Of a stretch of DNA of 64,000 nt, positions 47,881 to 57,795 are shown piece by piece. The DNA is taken from positions 248,001 to 312,000 of the forward strand of contig AFUT01000003.1 in assembly GCA_000223255.2 (NCBI GenBank), read 5' to 3'. Source of the DNA: Streptococcus infantis SK970. Its GTDB lineage: Bacteria; Bacillota; Bacilli; Lactobacillales; Streptococcaceae. The notes beneath the pieces were generated by a model that had not been told where the DNA came from, ran no database searches, and was given only the letters and a program-made list of their open reading frames with translations. The number at the start of each line of letters is the position of its first letter. Position 1 is the first letter of the stretch. Position numbers and translations under genes: made by a program.

Positions 47881-49154
47881 TTAACTGATGGATGATAAAA
47901 TTTCTTTAGGTGATTTTCTAAATAAAAAGATAAAACAAAGTGCAACTGACAAGCAGCTAATCACGAGTAGAAAGACATAAGATTCTCCAAATGAAAGAAA
48001 ACTTGTTGAAAGATTAGTTGCTTTTGCCAGAGTATCTTGTAGTGCAGCTTGGTCGCCACTTGCTAGTACAGTCTTCAAGAGATAGGAAGTAATGGCATTC
48101 CCAGCCACAAATGCAGGTAGAATAGATGCCAATGAAACCAGAATGACTTCTAGACAGAATTGGCTATAGATTGCTATTTTTCCTTTTCCTAGTGCTAATA
48201 AAATACCAACCTCGTAGACTCGCTCTCGTAACCAAAGGGACAAGACCAAGACCAGCGCCCCTACACCAGCAATCATAATGCCATAAAGGAAAATTTGTAG
48301 GAAGGTTTGGAAGGTCGAAACTGAATCCTTGATTTGTTCAAAGGCCTTATTTTCCTTTTCCACTTGGAAACCTTGGTTTTCTAGAGATAACTTTTCAACC
48401 TCTTGAATGATACCATCCATATCTTTTGGATTTTCAAGATAGAAACGAGCTGCAGTGACTTGATCTTCCTTATTTCCAAGAAGAATTTGGCTACTTTCGT
48501 AGTCTGTATAGACCGTATTTTCACTAAAGTCTGATGATAGACCGGTAAATTTCTCTTGCTTCTGACCTGAGAAAATACCTACGATTTCATAATCTAGTGT
48601 TTGTCCACTATTTCCTTCTACTTGACCAGGACTTAAGCTTATCTTATCTCCTACTTTTAGGTTGTTTTCTTAGCTAAATCTTCGTGGATTAAGATTTTTT
48701 TCGATCCCCTTTTTCGATATGTCTTCCTTCTTTAAGGGTAAAGGCGGAACTTGTAAAAGAAACATCCTTGGAAGAATCTTCCAAAGCAATCAAAGTGATA
48801 AGATTTTTTTCAGCCTCTGTCAAATCATCCCTTTGGATACTTTGTTCTCCAGTAACCACTTCTTTATCAGTCAACTTAGCTATTGTCTCAAGCTCTGGGG
48901 AAATCTTCTCAAGGCCCTTTATTTTTTAAGGTCATCCAGTTGAGACAGTTGAAAGGTCTGATCTGCTTCTATTTTTTAATAGAAAAAGACGTATTCAATG
49001 AGCGATAGAGATTATTTTCTACTGTTTTGTTGGACTTCATGAGCGTCAAACAAGCCGATATTCCAGCCAACAAGACAAATAGAATCAAGAATAATATGAG
49101 ACTTCTCAGTCGTTTTCTGCTGACGTAAGCCCAAGCTCTTTGAGTGGGATTCAT
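47881..49154 (-). pseudogene. vex1: Vex1 ABC permease, four frameshifts
   Basis: First permease of the Vex exporter. ATG 49154 (MNPTQRAWAYVSRKRLRSLI) has GGAGG. Four runs are each one base short: T6 48972-48977, T6 48922-48927, T7 48695-48701, T4 48665-48668 (plus strand). After repair the pieces SIKKIEADQTFQLS, LKKIKGLEKISPELETIAK, DRKKILIHEDLAKK and NNLKVGDKISLSPG join into about 425 residues. An N-terminal span, extracellular domain and three C-terminal spans ending FRKSPKEILSSIS complete it, the known length range. Four independent inactivations are implausible, which argues for read errors. Confidence 0.88.
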
Positions 49155-49218
49155 ATAGCACCTCCATATTTGTAAATCCATTATAATATTCAAATATGAA
49201 ATGTTTATGAAATACCAA

Positions 49219-49248
49219 AAAAAGAGCAAAAATACTTTTGCTCTTTTT
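49219..49248 (-). terminator. terminator after tRNA-Leu
   Basis: GAGCAAAA (49224-49231) pairs with TTTTGCTC (49236-49243), flanked by A- and T-runs; T-run on the minus strand is at 49217-49223. Confidence 0.7.
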
Positions 49249-49289
49249 GATGAAAAATAAAAAGCTAGCCAAAGCTAACTCTTTTCCTA

Positions 49290-49375
49290 TGCGGAGAGAG
49301 GGACTTGAACCCTCACGACCTAAAGCGGTCACAGGATCCTTAGTCCTGCGCGTCTGCCAATTCCGCCATCCCCGC
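49290..49375 (-). tRNA. tRNA-Leu (anticodon AAG)
   Basis: 86 nt, minus strand. Acceptor GCGGGGA pairs with TCTCCGC with one G-U pair; anticodon stem CAGGA/TCCTG encloses the loop CTAAGGA, so the anticodon is AAG. A long variable arm (class II, as leucine requires) and the T arm with GTTCAAGTC are present. CCA is not encoded. Confidence 0.95.
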
Positions 49376-49452
49376 GTCGATTACTTTACTAGTATATCAA
49401 CTTTGAAAAAAATTGTCAAGACTTTTTTCAGATTTTTTCATCTTGAAATGTA

Positions 49453-50028
49453 TTATTCTGTAATTTCAAGCAAATTTTCATCGACCAATTTCGCACCAAG
49501 TGTATTCTTAAAATGTCCAAGTGCAAAGGCATGATTCTCAGGCCAAATGGAAGCTACTGCTGGTTTGACAACTTCTATCTGATAACCAAGATTATAAGCA
49601 TCAATGGCTGTATGCAAGACACAGATATCTGTAAGAACTCCCGTCAAAATGACAGTATCCACTTTACGCTCTCTGAGACGGATATCCAAATCAGTCCCAG
49701 AAAATGCTGAATAGTGACGCTTATCCATCCAGAAAACACGACTATCTCCAGCATGCTCCTGATAAAAGTCTGCTAACTTGCCATACAGATTGCGTCCACT
49801 AGTCCCAATAATATTATGAGGCGGGAACAGCTTACTTTCAGGATGAAAGACATCATTTTCCTCATGAGCATCGATGGTGAAAAAGATGTAATCGCCACGC
49901 TCAAAAGCCTTTTGGGTCACCCCATATATATCATCAGATATTGCTTGAGCTGGAGCACCCGCAGTCAGTTTCCCATGATCCGCTACAAAATCTTCTGTAT
50001 AGTCGATAGAAATTAAAGCCTTAGTCAT
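49453..50028 (-). CDS. pncA: nicotinamidase / isochorismatase-family cysteine hydrolase
   Basis: Hydrolyses nicotinamide to nicotinate for NAD salvage; 191 residues. Catalytic triad candidates: Asp in SIDYTEDF, Lys in MDKRHYSAF, and Cys in TGVLTDICVLHTA. Shares one base with the codY stop (TAATG), so the two genes are coupled. In pneumococcus the same pair exists and CodY is linked to nicotinamide metabolism there. Confidence 0.9.
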   Translation of the reverse strand: MTKALISIDYTEDFVADHGKLTAGAPAQAISDDIYGVTQKAFERGDYIFFTIDAHEENDVFHPESKLFPPHNIIGTSGRNLYGKLADFYQEHAGDSRVFWMDKRHYSAFSGTDLDIRLRERKVDTVILTGVLTDICVLHTAIDAYNLGYQIEVVKPAVASIWPENHAFALGHFKNTLGAKLVDENLLEITE

Positions 50029-50816
50029 TAATAGTCCCTCTTTTTCACTTCTTCAAAAATATCTGGAATTAGAACTTTGAGATAAGTTCCTTTCATACCA
50101 AGAGAACGACTCTCAATAATTCCTGCAGATTCGAGTTTACGAAGAGCATTAACAATTACAGAACGAGTGATACCGATACGGTCAGCAATGACTGAAGCTG
50201 TTAATTGACCTTCATTACCATTTAATTCAGCTAGAATAGCCGATACAGCTCTAAGTTCAGAGTAAGAAAGTGTATTGACCGCCATAGTTACAGCCGTACG
50301 ACGACGAATATTTTTCTCATCTTCCTCACGTTGGAAGCTTAAGAGTTGAATTCCTACTACTGTGCTGGCAATTTCAACAAGAATTAAATCTTCATCTTCG
50401 AACTTTTTATCATTACGCCATATAATCAATGAACCTAAGCGAATCCCTGAGACATGAATTGGAGCAATCGTTGTCAAACCATCTGGGAAATCAGAACGAC
50501 TCTCAGTTGGGAAAATTGTCAAATCATGCTCTACTGGAAGATTAGCCTCCGTATCGTAGATCATGTTTGCACCTTGCACATAATCTTCTGGGAAAGTCTT
50601 TGATTGGAAGAATTGCTCCACTCGGTCATTATTAGTTTTGTAGCGCATAAAGTAGCCCAACAAACGACCCTTGCTATTCACAATACAAGCGTTACAGTCA
50701 ATAATATCTGCTAATTGACGTGTAATGGCATTATAAGGAAGCTCATCTTGTAATTGCTCCTCCGAACGCTTTAAAATTGATGTGATTTTTCTTGTTTTTT
50801 CTAATAAATGTGCCAT
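50028..50816 (-). CDS. codY: GTP-sensing/branched-chain amino acid-responsive regulator CodY
   Basis: Global nutritional repressor, 262 residues. N-terminal GAF domain (residues ~1-150) for effector binding; C-terminal winged helix with [20 protein letters not shown] (about 204-223). In streptococci it responds to branched-chain amino acids; GTP sensing is mostly lost. A CodY box overlaps its own promoter. Confidence 0.97.
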   Translation of the reverse strand: MAHLLEKTRKITSILKRSEEQLQDELPYNAITRQLADIIDCNACIVNSKGRLLGYFMRYKTNNDRVEQFFQSKTFPEDYVQGANMIYDTEANLPVEHDLTIFPTESRSDFPDGLTTIAPIHVSGIRLGSLIIWRNDKKFEDEDLILVEIASTVVGIQLLSFQREEDEKNIRRRTAVTMAVNTLSYSELRAVSAILAELNGNEGQLTASVIADRIGITRSVIVNALRKLESAGIIESRSLGMKGTYLKVLIPDIFEEVKKRDY

Positions 50817-50842
50817 TTTTTACCTCGCATATAATCACTTCC

Positions 50843-50871
50843 ATTATAACATAGAAAAGTCTTTATTTCAA
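50843..50871 (-). promoter_or_regulatory. codY promoter
   Basis: On the minus strand TTGAAA (50866-50871), 17-bp spacer, TATAAT (50843-50848), about 27 nt before the ATG. Confidence 0.85.
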
Positions 50872-50872
50872 T

Positions 50873-50887
50873 AATTATCTGAAAATT
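50873..50887 (-). promoter_or_regulatory. CodY box upstream of codY
   Basis: AATTTTCAGATAATT (minus strand) matches the 15-base CodY consensus AATTTTCWGAAAATT at 14 positions and directly abuts the -35 box. Predicts autorepression. Confidence 0.75.
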
Positions 50888-51055
50888 GCTTATTGCATCA
50901 CAATTCTTTTAAATTCGCAATTTTTTGCTGTTTTTTTAACATTTATAATTGACATCCATTTATTTTTTGATAATATAATATTACAAGATAACAAATATAT
51001 AAATTCAATTTCAAGTATAACTTTTTCTACTTTAATTTAGGTCTCCTTATATATA

Positions 51056-51085
51056 AAAAGCGATTCACAAAGTGAACCGCTTTTT
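51056..51085 (-). terminator. cshA terminator
   Basis: AAAAAGCG-ATTCAC with complement GTGAAC-CGCTTTTT (51056-51085) directly after the cshA stop. Confidence 0.85.
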
Positions 51086-51086
51086 A

Positions 51087-52664
51087 TTATTTATCACCCT
51101 TGTTACGAATAACAAAGCCTGTTTGCTTCTCGCTTGAAGTATTGCGTGGTTTTTTATTGTCCTTACGGTAACGCTTCTCTTTATCAAATCGATCCTTTGA
51201 ACGTCCACCTTTACGATATTCATCACGACGTCCATTGCCACGGCGATCACGGTCTCTACGGTCGTCACCACGACGGCCTCCTCGACCACCACCCTTGCCT
51301 TTGCCACCGAAGCCACCACCTGATGGTTTAAATGGTAAAGGTTTTTCACGTGCAATCTCAACCTCAGGAAGACTGTCTGGGTCTTGAACAGTTAGACTGA
51401 GAATATACATGGCCAATTCTTCTGGGCTGAATTCTGAGGCCAATTGACGAGCATCCTTGCCAAACTTCTCAAAGTTGCTACGAATCTCCTCATTCGCAAA
51501 ATCCCGTTCAATTTTCTTAAGAGCTACTTGCTTCTTAGCTTGGAAGGCTTCTTCTGCACTTGCAGGTTTAAGACCTTTCATGCGTTTCTTAGTTAAGTTC
51601 TCAATGATTTGTAGATAACCCATTTCATTAGGTGAAACGAAGGTAATAGACTGACCTGACTTACCTGCACGGCCTGTACGACCAATACGGTGAACATAAC
51701 TCTCAGGGTCTTGAGGAATATCATAGTTGTATACATGGGTCACACCTGAGATATCCAAACCACGAGCAGCCACGTCTGTTGCCACTAAGACATCAAGGTT
51801 GCCATTTTTAAAATCACGAAGGACACGAAGGCGTTTGTTTTGGTCCAAATCTCCATGAATCCCTTCTGCACGGAAACCACGGATTTTAAGCCCACGAGTT
51901 AACTCGTCTACACGTCGTTTCGTACGACCAAAAACGATTGACAACTCAGGTTGATCAACATCCATAAGACGAGTCATTGTGTCGAATTTTTCTTGTTCTT
52001 TAACACGGATATAGTACTGATCTACCAGTTCTGTTGTTAATTCTTTGGCAGCAATCTTCACATGCTCAGGTTCTTTCATGAACTGAACACCAATACGTTT
52101 GATAGCATCTGGCATAGTCGCTGAAAAGAGCAAGGTTTGACGATTTTCTGGTACACGAGAGATGATATCTTCAATATCTTCAAGGAATCCCATGTTCAGC
52201 ATTTCATCTGCTTCGTCTAAGATCAAGGTTTCAATATCATGTAATTTCAGAGCCTTGCGTTTAATCAAGTCAAGTAAACGTCCTGGTGTTCCTACTACGA
52301 TATGAGCCCCTGATTTAAGAGCCTTGATTTGTTTTTCAATACTTGAACCACCATAGACTGAACGAACTTTTACACCTTTACTACGACCAAATCGGAAAAG
52401 CTCTTCTTGACTTTGAACAGCCAATTCACGAGTTGGGGCAATCACCAAAGCTTGGATAGTTGCTTCTTCTGTACGAATTTTTTCAAGGGTTGGCAAGCCA
52501 AAGGCTGCTGTTTTTCCTGTACCAGTCTGTGCTTGACCGATAACATCTTTCCCTTCAAGAGCTAAAGGAATGGTTTGCTCTTGGATAGGACTTGCTTCTA
52601 CAAATCCTGCTTTTTCAATTTCTGCTAATAAATCAGCAGAAAGATTAAATTCATTAAATTTCAC
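51087..52664 (-). CDS. cshA: DEAD-box RNA helicase CshA
   Basis: ATP-dependent RNA helicase of RNA turnover and cold adaptation; 525 residues with a GTG start at 52664. Motifs: Q motif (PIQEQTIPLA), AQTGTGKTAAF, PTRELA, GTPGR, DEADEMLNMGF, SATMP, and HRIGRTGRAG. The C-terminal tail (residues ~440-525) is rich in Arg and Gly, as in CshA of Firmicutes. A 144-nt leader precedes it. Confidence 0.95.
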   Translation of the reverse strand: MKFNEFNLSADLLAEIEKAGFVEASPIQEQTIPLALEGKDVIGQAQTGTGKTAAFGLPTLEKIRTEEATIQALVIAPTRELAVQSQEELFRFGRSKGVKVRSVYGGSSIEKQIKALKSGAHIVVGTPGRLLDLIKRKALKLHDIETLILDEADEMLNMGFLEDIEDIISRVPENRQTLLFSATMPDAIKRIGVQFMKEPEHVKIAAKELTTELVDQYYIRVKEQEKFDTMTRLMDVDQPELSIVFGRTKRRVDELTRGLKIRGFRAEGIHGDLDQNKRLRVLRDFKNGNLDVLVATDVAARGLDISGVTHVYNYDIPQDPESYVHRIGRTGRAGKSGQSITFVSPNEMGYLQIIENLTKKRMKGLKPASAEEAFQAKKQVALKKIERDFANEEIRSNFEKFGKDARQLASEFSPEELAMYILSLTVQDPDSLPEVEIAREKPLPFKPSGGGFGGKGKGGGRGGRRGDDRRDRDRRGNGRRDEYRKGGRSKDRFDKEKRYRKDNKKPRNTSSEKQTGFVIRNKGDK

Positions 52665-53004
52665 GTTTTTCTTCTTTCTAAAGATGGTGCGAAGCCATCC
52701 TATAGCGCTTAATTTATACTTTTCTTTTCATGACGGTTTTTCATATCTTTTTATGAAAGATCGTGTTGCTTCTTTTCCACTAAAGAAAAGTACTGCTTTC
52801 TTTGCAACCTATCTAGTATAACACAAGAGAGGGCCAAAAGATAGTCTAACCACTTGATTAAATCATGTAAACGATTTTTCTATTTTTTGAACTTAATTCC
52901 CGAAAGCTTTCGTGAGACTATTTTAGTCCAATTTTTTTCCCGTAGCGGATTTGTGCAAAAGTTTTTTCTTGTGCTAGAATGAAATCAAATAGGAGGATTT
53001 AAAA
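52665..53004. other. cshA long leader and divergent promoter region
   Basis: 340 nt. On the minus strand an extended -10 (TGT-TATACT, hexamer 52815-52820) predicts a cshA leader of about 144 nt with two hairpins: GATGG/CCATC (52684-52698) and CTTTTC/GAAAAG near 52775-52795. On the plus strand TTGTGC, 18 bp, TAGAAT (hexamer about 52973-52978) is a candidate promoter for the reductase. Confidence 0.55.
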
Positions 53005-54321
53005 ATGTTAACATACGATTTAATTGTCATTGGATTTGGTAAAGCCGGTAAAACATTGGCTGCTAAGATGAATGCGGCTGGTAAGAAAGTTGCTGTCATC
53101 GAGCGCAGTAAAGCGATGTATGGTGGTACTTGCATTAATATTGCGTGTATCCCAACCAAGACTATGATTGTTGCGGCTGAGAAAGGCTGGTCATTTGACG
53201 ATACCATGAAAGAGCGTGGTGCGGTGACTGGTCGTCTTAATGCTAAGAATTATAAAATGTTGGCAGACAATGGCGTTGATGTCATTGATGCAGAGGCACA
53301 TTTCGTGTCAAATAAGGTCATCGAAGTAGTAGCTGGTGATGACCGCCAAGAGCTTACAGCTGAGACTATCGTCATCAACACTGGTGCTGTTTCAAATGTA
53401 TTACCAATCCCAGGTCTTGCTACAAGTAAGAACGTCTTTGACTCAACAGGCATCCAAAACTTGGACAAATTGCCAGAAAAACTTGGAATTCTTGGTGGCG
53501 GTAATATCGGTCTTGAATTTGCAGGTCTCTACAACAAACTTGGAAGTAAGGTAACAGTCTTAGACGCTATGGATACTTTCTTGCCTCGTGCTGAACCTTC
53601 TATCGCTGCTCTTGCTAAACAGTACATGGAAGAAGATGGTATTGAATTGCTTCAAAACATCCATACTACTGAAATCAAAAATGATGGTGACCAAGTTCTT
53701 GTCGTGACAGAGAATGAAACCTACCGTTTTGACGCCCTTCTCTACGCAACTGGACGTAAACCAAATGTAGAACCACTTCAACTTGAAAATACGGATATTG
53801 AACTAACTGAACGTGGTGCTATCAAGGTGGACAAACACTGTCAAACAAACGTTCCTGGTGTCTTTGCGGTTGGAGATGTCAATGGTGGACTTCAATTCAC
53901 TTACATTTCACTTGATGACTTCCGTGTTGTTTACAGCTACCTTGCTGGTGATGGCAGCTACACACTTGAAGACCGTCTCAATGTTCCAAACACCATGTTC
54001 ATCACACCAGCACTTTCACAAGTTGGTTTGACTGAAAGCCAAGCAGCTGATTTGAAACTTCCATACGCTGTTAAGGAAATCCCTGTTGCTGCTATGCCTC
54101 GTGGTCATGTAAATGGTGATCTTCGTGGAGCCTTCAAAGCTGTTGTCAACACTGAAACTAAAGAAATTCTAGGTGCAACTATCTTTTCAGAAGGATCACA
54201 AGAAATCATCAACATTATTACTGTTGCTATGGACAACAAAATCCCATACACTTACTTCACAAAACAAATCTTCACTCACCCAACCTTGGCTGAAAACTTG
54301 AATGACTTGTTTGCGATTTAA
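53005..54321 (+). CDS. RclA-like FAD-dependent disulfide oxidoreductase
   Basis: A 438-residue flavoprotein of the glutathione reductase / MerA superfamily. N-terminal GFGKAGKTLA dinucleotide site, redox pair YGGTCINIACIPTK (Cys45-x4-Cys50), second GGGNIGLEFAG NADH site, AVGDVNG FAD motif and the C-terminal HPTLAENLNDLF with the His-Glu pair. The start closely resembles E. coli RclA, the hypochlorous-acid-induced enzyme, so a role in oxidant or copper stress is likely. AGGAGG precedes the ATG. Confidence 0.88.
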   Translation: MLTYDLIVIGFGKAGKTLAAKMNAAGKKVAVIERSKAMYGGTCINIACIPTKTMIVAAEKGWSFDDTMKERGAVTGRLNAKNYKMLADNGVDVIDAEAHFVSNKVIEVVAGDDRQELTAETIVINTGAVSNVLPIPGLATSKNVFDSTGIQNLDKLPEKLGILGGGNIGLEFAGLYNKLGSKVTVLDAMDTFLPRAEPSIAALAKQYMEEDGIELLQNIHTTEIKNDGDQVLVVTENETYRFDALLYATGRKPNVEPLQLENTDIELTERGAIKVDKHCQTNVPGVFAVGDVNGGLQFTYISLDDFRVVYSYLAGDGSYTLEDRLNVPNTMFITPALSQVGLTESQAADLKLPYAVKEIPVAAMPRGHVNGDLRGAFKAVVNTETKEILGATIFSEGSQEIINIITVAMDNKIPYTYFTKQIFTHPTLAENLNDLFAI

Positions 54322-54337
54322 GCTAAGACAAACTTAT

Positions 54338-54366
54338 AAAAACAACCTCCTTAGGGTTGTTTTTTT
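54338..54366 (+). terminator. terminator after RclA-like gene
   Basis: AAACAACC with complement GGGTTGTTTTTTT at 54338-54366. Confidence 0.85.
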
Positions 54367-54401
54367 ATCCAAAATCTCAAATCTATCTTTTCTGGCTTTT
54401 A

Positions 54402-54410
54402 TGATATAAT
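54402..54410 (+). promoter_or_regulatory. murT promoter, predicted leaderless
   Basis: Extended -10 TGA-TATAAT (hexamer 54405-54410) ends 6 nt before the murT ATG. No Shine-Dalgarno is possible in between. Confidence 0.7.
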
Positions 54411-54416
54411 AGAAAC

Positions 54417-55760
54417 ATGAAATTAAAAACTACTTTGGGCCTTCTTGCTGGGCGTTCTTCTCACTTTATTTTGAGTCGTCTTGGACGTGGAAGTACGCTC
54501 CCTGGAAAACTTGCCCTTCAATTTGATAAAGATATTCTACAACATTTAGCGAAAAACTACGAAATTGTTGTGGTAACTGGTACCAATGGAAAAACCTTGA
54601 CAACCGCCCTCACTGTCGGTATCCTAAAGGAAATTTATGGTCAAGTGTTAACTAATCCTAGTGGTGCCAACATGATAACAGGAATCACGACTACTTTCTT
54701 GACTGCAAAATCTTCAAAAACTGGAAAAAATATTGCAGTGCTTGAAATCGATGAAGCAAGTCTCTCACACATCTGTGACTACATCCAACCAAGCCTTTTT
54801 GTCATTACCAATATCTTCCGTGACCAAATGGACCGCTACGGAGAGATTTATACGACCTATAACATGATTTTGGACGCTATTAGAAAAGTTCCTACTGCTA
54901 CTGTTCTGCTAAACGGTGATAGTCCGCTTTTCTACAAGCCTGCAATTTCAAATCCTGTTCAGTATTTTGGTTTTGATTTGGAAAAAGGTCCAGTGCAACT
55001 TGCTCACTACAATACTGAAGGTATCCTCTGCCCTGAATGTCAAAGTATTCTGAAATATGAACTCAATACTTATGCTAACTTGGGAGCTTATATCTGTGAA
55101 AATTGTGGATGTAAACGTCCTGACTTGGACTACTGTCTGACAGAATTGGTTGAGTTGACTAACAATCGTTCTCGTTTTGTTATTGATGGTCAGGAATATG
55201 GTATTCAAATCGGTGGTCTCTACAACATCTACAATGCTCTGGCTGCAGTTGCTATCGCCCGTTACCTAGGCGCTGATTCTCAACTGATTAAACAAGGATT
55301 TGACAAGAGTCGAGCTGTTTTCGGTCGCCAAGAAACTTTCCATATCGGTGACAAGGAATGCACACTGGTTCTCATTAAAAATCCTGTTGGTGCTACCCAG
55401 GCCATCGAAATGATCAAACTAGCTCCTTACCCATTTAGTCTATCTGTTCTCCTCAATGCCAACTATGCAGACGGGATTGATACCAGCTGGATTTGGGATG
55501 CTGACTTTGAGCAAATTACTGATATGGACATTCCTGAAATCAATGCGGGTGGCGTTCGTCATTCTGAAATTGCTCGCCGTCTACGTGTTACTGGCTATCC
55601 AGCTGACAAGATCACTGAAACAAGTAGCCTGGAACAAGTTCTCAAAACGATCGAAGCTCAAGACTGCAAGCATGCCTATATCCTTGCGACTTATACGGCT
55701 ATGCTAGAATTCCGAGAATTACTTGCCAATCGTCAGATTGTTAGAAAGGAGATGAACTAA
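54417..55760 (+). CDS. murT: lipid II isoglutaminyl synthase, ligase subunit MurT
   Basis: With GatD it amidates D-Glu of lipid II to D-isoglutamine; essential in pneumococcus. 447 residues: P-loop VTGTNGKT (residues 53-60), Mur-ligase central domain, a Cys4 zinc ribbon inserted at about 203-227 (CPECQ and CENCGC), then the DUF1727 C-terminal domain with DFEQITDMD. Stop and gatD start share one base. Confidence 0.95.
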   Translation: MKLKTTLGLLAGRSSHFILSRLGRGSTLPGKLALQFDKDILQHLAKNYEIVVVTGTNGKTLTTALTVGILKEIYGQVLTNPSGANMITGITTTFLTAKSSKTGKNIAVLEIDEASLSHICDYIQPSLFVITNIFRDQMDRYGEIYTTYNMILDAIRKVPTATVLLNGDSPLFYKPAISNPVQYFGFDLEKGPVQLAHYNTEGILCPECQSILKYELNTYANLGAYICENCGCKRPDLDYCLTELVELTNNRSRFVIDGQEYGIQIGGLYNIYNALAAVAIARYLGADSQLIKQGFDKSRAVFGRQETFHIGDKECTLVLIKNPVGATQAIEMIKLAPYPFSLSVLLNANYADGIDTSWIWDADFEQITDMDIPEINAGGVRHSEIARRLRVTGYPADKITETSSLEQVLKTIEAQDCKHAYILATYTAMLEFRELLANRQIVRKEMN

Positions 55761-56542
55761 TGGTTTATACTTCACTTTCCTCAAAAGACGGCAATTATCC
55801 TTACCAACTAAATATCGCCCACCTCTATGGGAATCTCATGAACACCTACGGAGATAATGGGAATATCCTCATGCTCAAGTACGTTGCTGAAAAGCTGGGG
55901 GCCCATGTAACAGTTGACATCGTTTCACTTCATGATGATTTCGATGAGAACTACTATGATATTGCCTTCTTTGGTGGTGGTCAAGACTTTGAACAGAGTA
56001 TCATAGCTGGTGATCTACCCGATAAAAAAGATAGCATTGACAACTTTATCCAAAACGATGGTGTCGTTCTTGCTATCTGTGGTGGCTTCCAACTATTAGG
56101 TCTATACTATATTGAAGCTTCTGGAAGACGCATCGAAGGTCTCGGTGTCATGGGACACTATACCCTTAATCAAACCAACAACCGCTTCATCGGTGACATT
56201 AAAATTCATAACGAAGAATTCGATGAAACCTACTATGGTTTTGAAAATCACCAAGGCCGCACCTTCCTCTCAGATGACCAAAAACCATTGGGACAGGTTG
56301 TCTACGGAAATGGCAACAACGAAGAAAAGGTCGGTGAAGGTGTTCACTATAAAAATGTTTTCGGTTCTTATTTCCACGGGCCTATCTTATCTCGTAATGC
56401 CAACCTAGCCTATCGCTTGGTCACTACTGCTCTTAAGAAAAAATATGGTCAGGACATCGACCTTCCAGCTTATGAGGATATCCTTAGCCAAGAAGTTGCT
56501 GAAGAATACAGCGATGTTAAAAGCAAGGCAGACTTCAATTAA
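55760..56542 (+). CDS. gatD: lipid II isoglutaminyl synthase, glutaminase subunit GatD
   Basis: Supplies ammonia to MurT from glutamine. 260 residues of the CobB/CobQ-like GATase type: nucleophile Cys107 in [13 protein letters not shown], catalytic His in SYFHGPIL. Coupled to murT by TAATG overlap. Confidence 0.95.
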   Translation: MVYTSLSSKDGNYPYQLNIAHLYGNLMNTYGDNGNILMLKYVAEKLGAHVTVDIVSLHDDFDENYYDIAFFGGGQDFEQSIIAGDLPDKKDSIDNFIQNDGVVLAICGGFQLLGLYYIEASGRRIEGLGVMGHYTLNQTNNRFIGDIKIHNEEFDETYYGFENHQGRTFLSDDQKPLGQVVYGNGNNEEKVGEGVHYKNVFGSYFHGPILSRNANLAYRLVTTALKKKYGQDIDLPAYEDILSQEVAEEYSDVKSKADFN

Positions 56543-56550
56543 TATTTAGT

Positions 56551-56584
56551 TTCCAACATGCTATTAGCTGTTGGAATTTTTTTA
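56551..56584 (+). terminator. murT-gatD terminator
   Basis: TTCCAACA (56551-56558) pairs with TGTTGGAA (56569-56576), followed by T7. Confidence 0.85.
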
Positions 56585-56657
56585 GGTTCTTTTCCCCTTC
56601 TCCCTTGCATTTTCTCCTAATTTTTGCAAAAATAGAGGGGTAGAAAGAAGGTAGCAT

Positions 56658-57740
56658 ATGTCTAAATTACAACAAATCTTAACTTATCTTGAATCAGAAA
56701 AGCTAGACGTCGCTGTCGTATCTGACCCCGTCACAATTAATTACCTCACTGGCTTTTACAGTGATCCACACGAACGCCAGATGTTCCTCTTTGTCCTTGG
56801 AAACCAAGAACCACTTCTCTTCGTTCCAGCCCTTGAGGTTGAACGTGCAACTAGCACTGTCTCATTCCCAGTAGTTGGCTACGTGGACTCTGAAAACCCT
56901 TGGAAGAAAATCCAAAACGCTCTTCCACAGCTTGATTTCAAACGTGTAGCAGTTGAGTTTGATAATCTCATCTTGACCAAATATCATGGCTTGAAAACTG
57001 TCTTTGAAAGTGCTGAGTTTGATAACTTGACTCCATTGATCCAACGCATGCGCCTCATCAAATCAGCAGATGAAGTGCAAAAGATGATGGTTGCAGGTGT
57101 TTACGCCGACAAGTCTGTTAAAGTTGGTTTTGACAATATCTCTCTTGATAATACGGAAACTGATATCATTGCGCAAATCGATTTTGCCATGAAACGCGAA
57201 GGCTATGAAATGAGCTTTGATACTATGGTTTTAACAGGTGATAACGCCGCAAATCCGCATGGTATCCCTGGAGCTAACAAGGTTGAAAACAATGCCCTTC
57301 TCCTCTTTGACCTCGGTGTGATGGTGAATGGTTATGCATCCGATATGACTCGTACAGTCGCTGTTGGTAAACCTGACCAGTTCAAGAAAGATATTTACAA
57401 CTTGACTCTTGAAGCCCAACAAGCTGCCCTTGACTTTATCAAACCTGGTGTGACAGCTCATGAAGTAGACCGTGCGGCTCGTGAAGTGATCGAAAAAGCT
57501 GGCTACGGTGAATACTTCAATCACCGTCTCGGTCATGGTATCGGTATGGATGTTCACGAATTCCCATCCATCATGGAAGGAAACGACATGGTTATCGAAG
57601 AAGGCATGTGCTTCTCAGTTGAGCCTGGTATCTACATCCCTGGTAAAGTCGGTGTCCGCATCGAGGACTGCGGTGTTGTTACCAAGGATGGCTTCGACCT
57701 CTTTACAAGTACCAGCAAAGACTTGCTTTATTTTGATTAA
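56658..57740 (+). CDS. pepQ: Xaa-Pro dipeptidase, M24 family
   Basis: Cytosolic prolidase, 360 residues. N-terminal creatinase-like domain, then the pita-bread fold with metal ligands LLFDLGVMVNGYASDMTRT (two Asp), HRLGHGIGMDVHE (His) and two Glu (SVEPGIYI, VRIEDCG). AGAAAG precedes the ATG. It is also counted as a CcpA-regulator neighbour gene in other lactobacillales, but ccpA is not adjacent here. Confidence 0.92.
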   Translation: MSKLQQILTYLESEKLDVAVVSDPVTINYLTGFYSDPHERQMFLFVLGNQEPLLFVPALEVERATSTVSFPVVGYVDSENPWKKIQNALPQLDFKRVAVEFDNLILTKYHGLKTVFESAEFDNLTPLIQRMRLIKSADEVQKMMVAGVYADKSVKVGFDNISLDNTETDIIAQIDFAMKREGYEMSFDTMVLTGDNAANPHGIPGANKVENNALLLFDLGVMVNGYASDMTRTVAVGKPDQFKKDIYNLTLEAQQAALDFIKPGVTAHEVDRAAREVIEKAGYGEYFNHRLGHGIGMDVHEFPSIMEGNDMVIEEGMCFSVEPGIYIPGKVGVRIEDCGVVTKDGFDLFTSTSKDLLYFD

Positions 57741-57753
57741 AAAGTAAATTATA

Positions 57754-57795
57754 AAAAATAAGATGGAAAAGTTATTCTTTTCCATCTTATTTTTT
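57754..57795. terminator. bidirectional terminator between pepQ and GNAT gene
   Basis: AAAATAAGATGGAAAA with its full complement TTTTCCATCTTATTTT; the GNAT stop codon lies inside the right arm. Confidence 0.85.
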
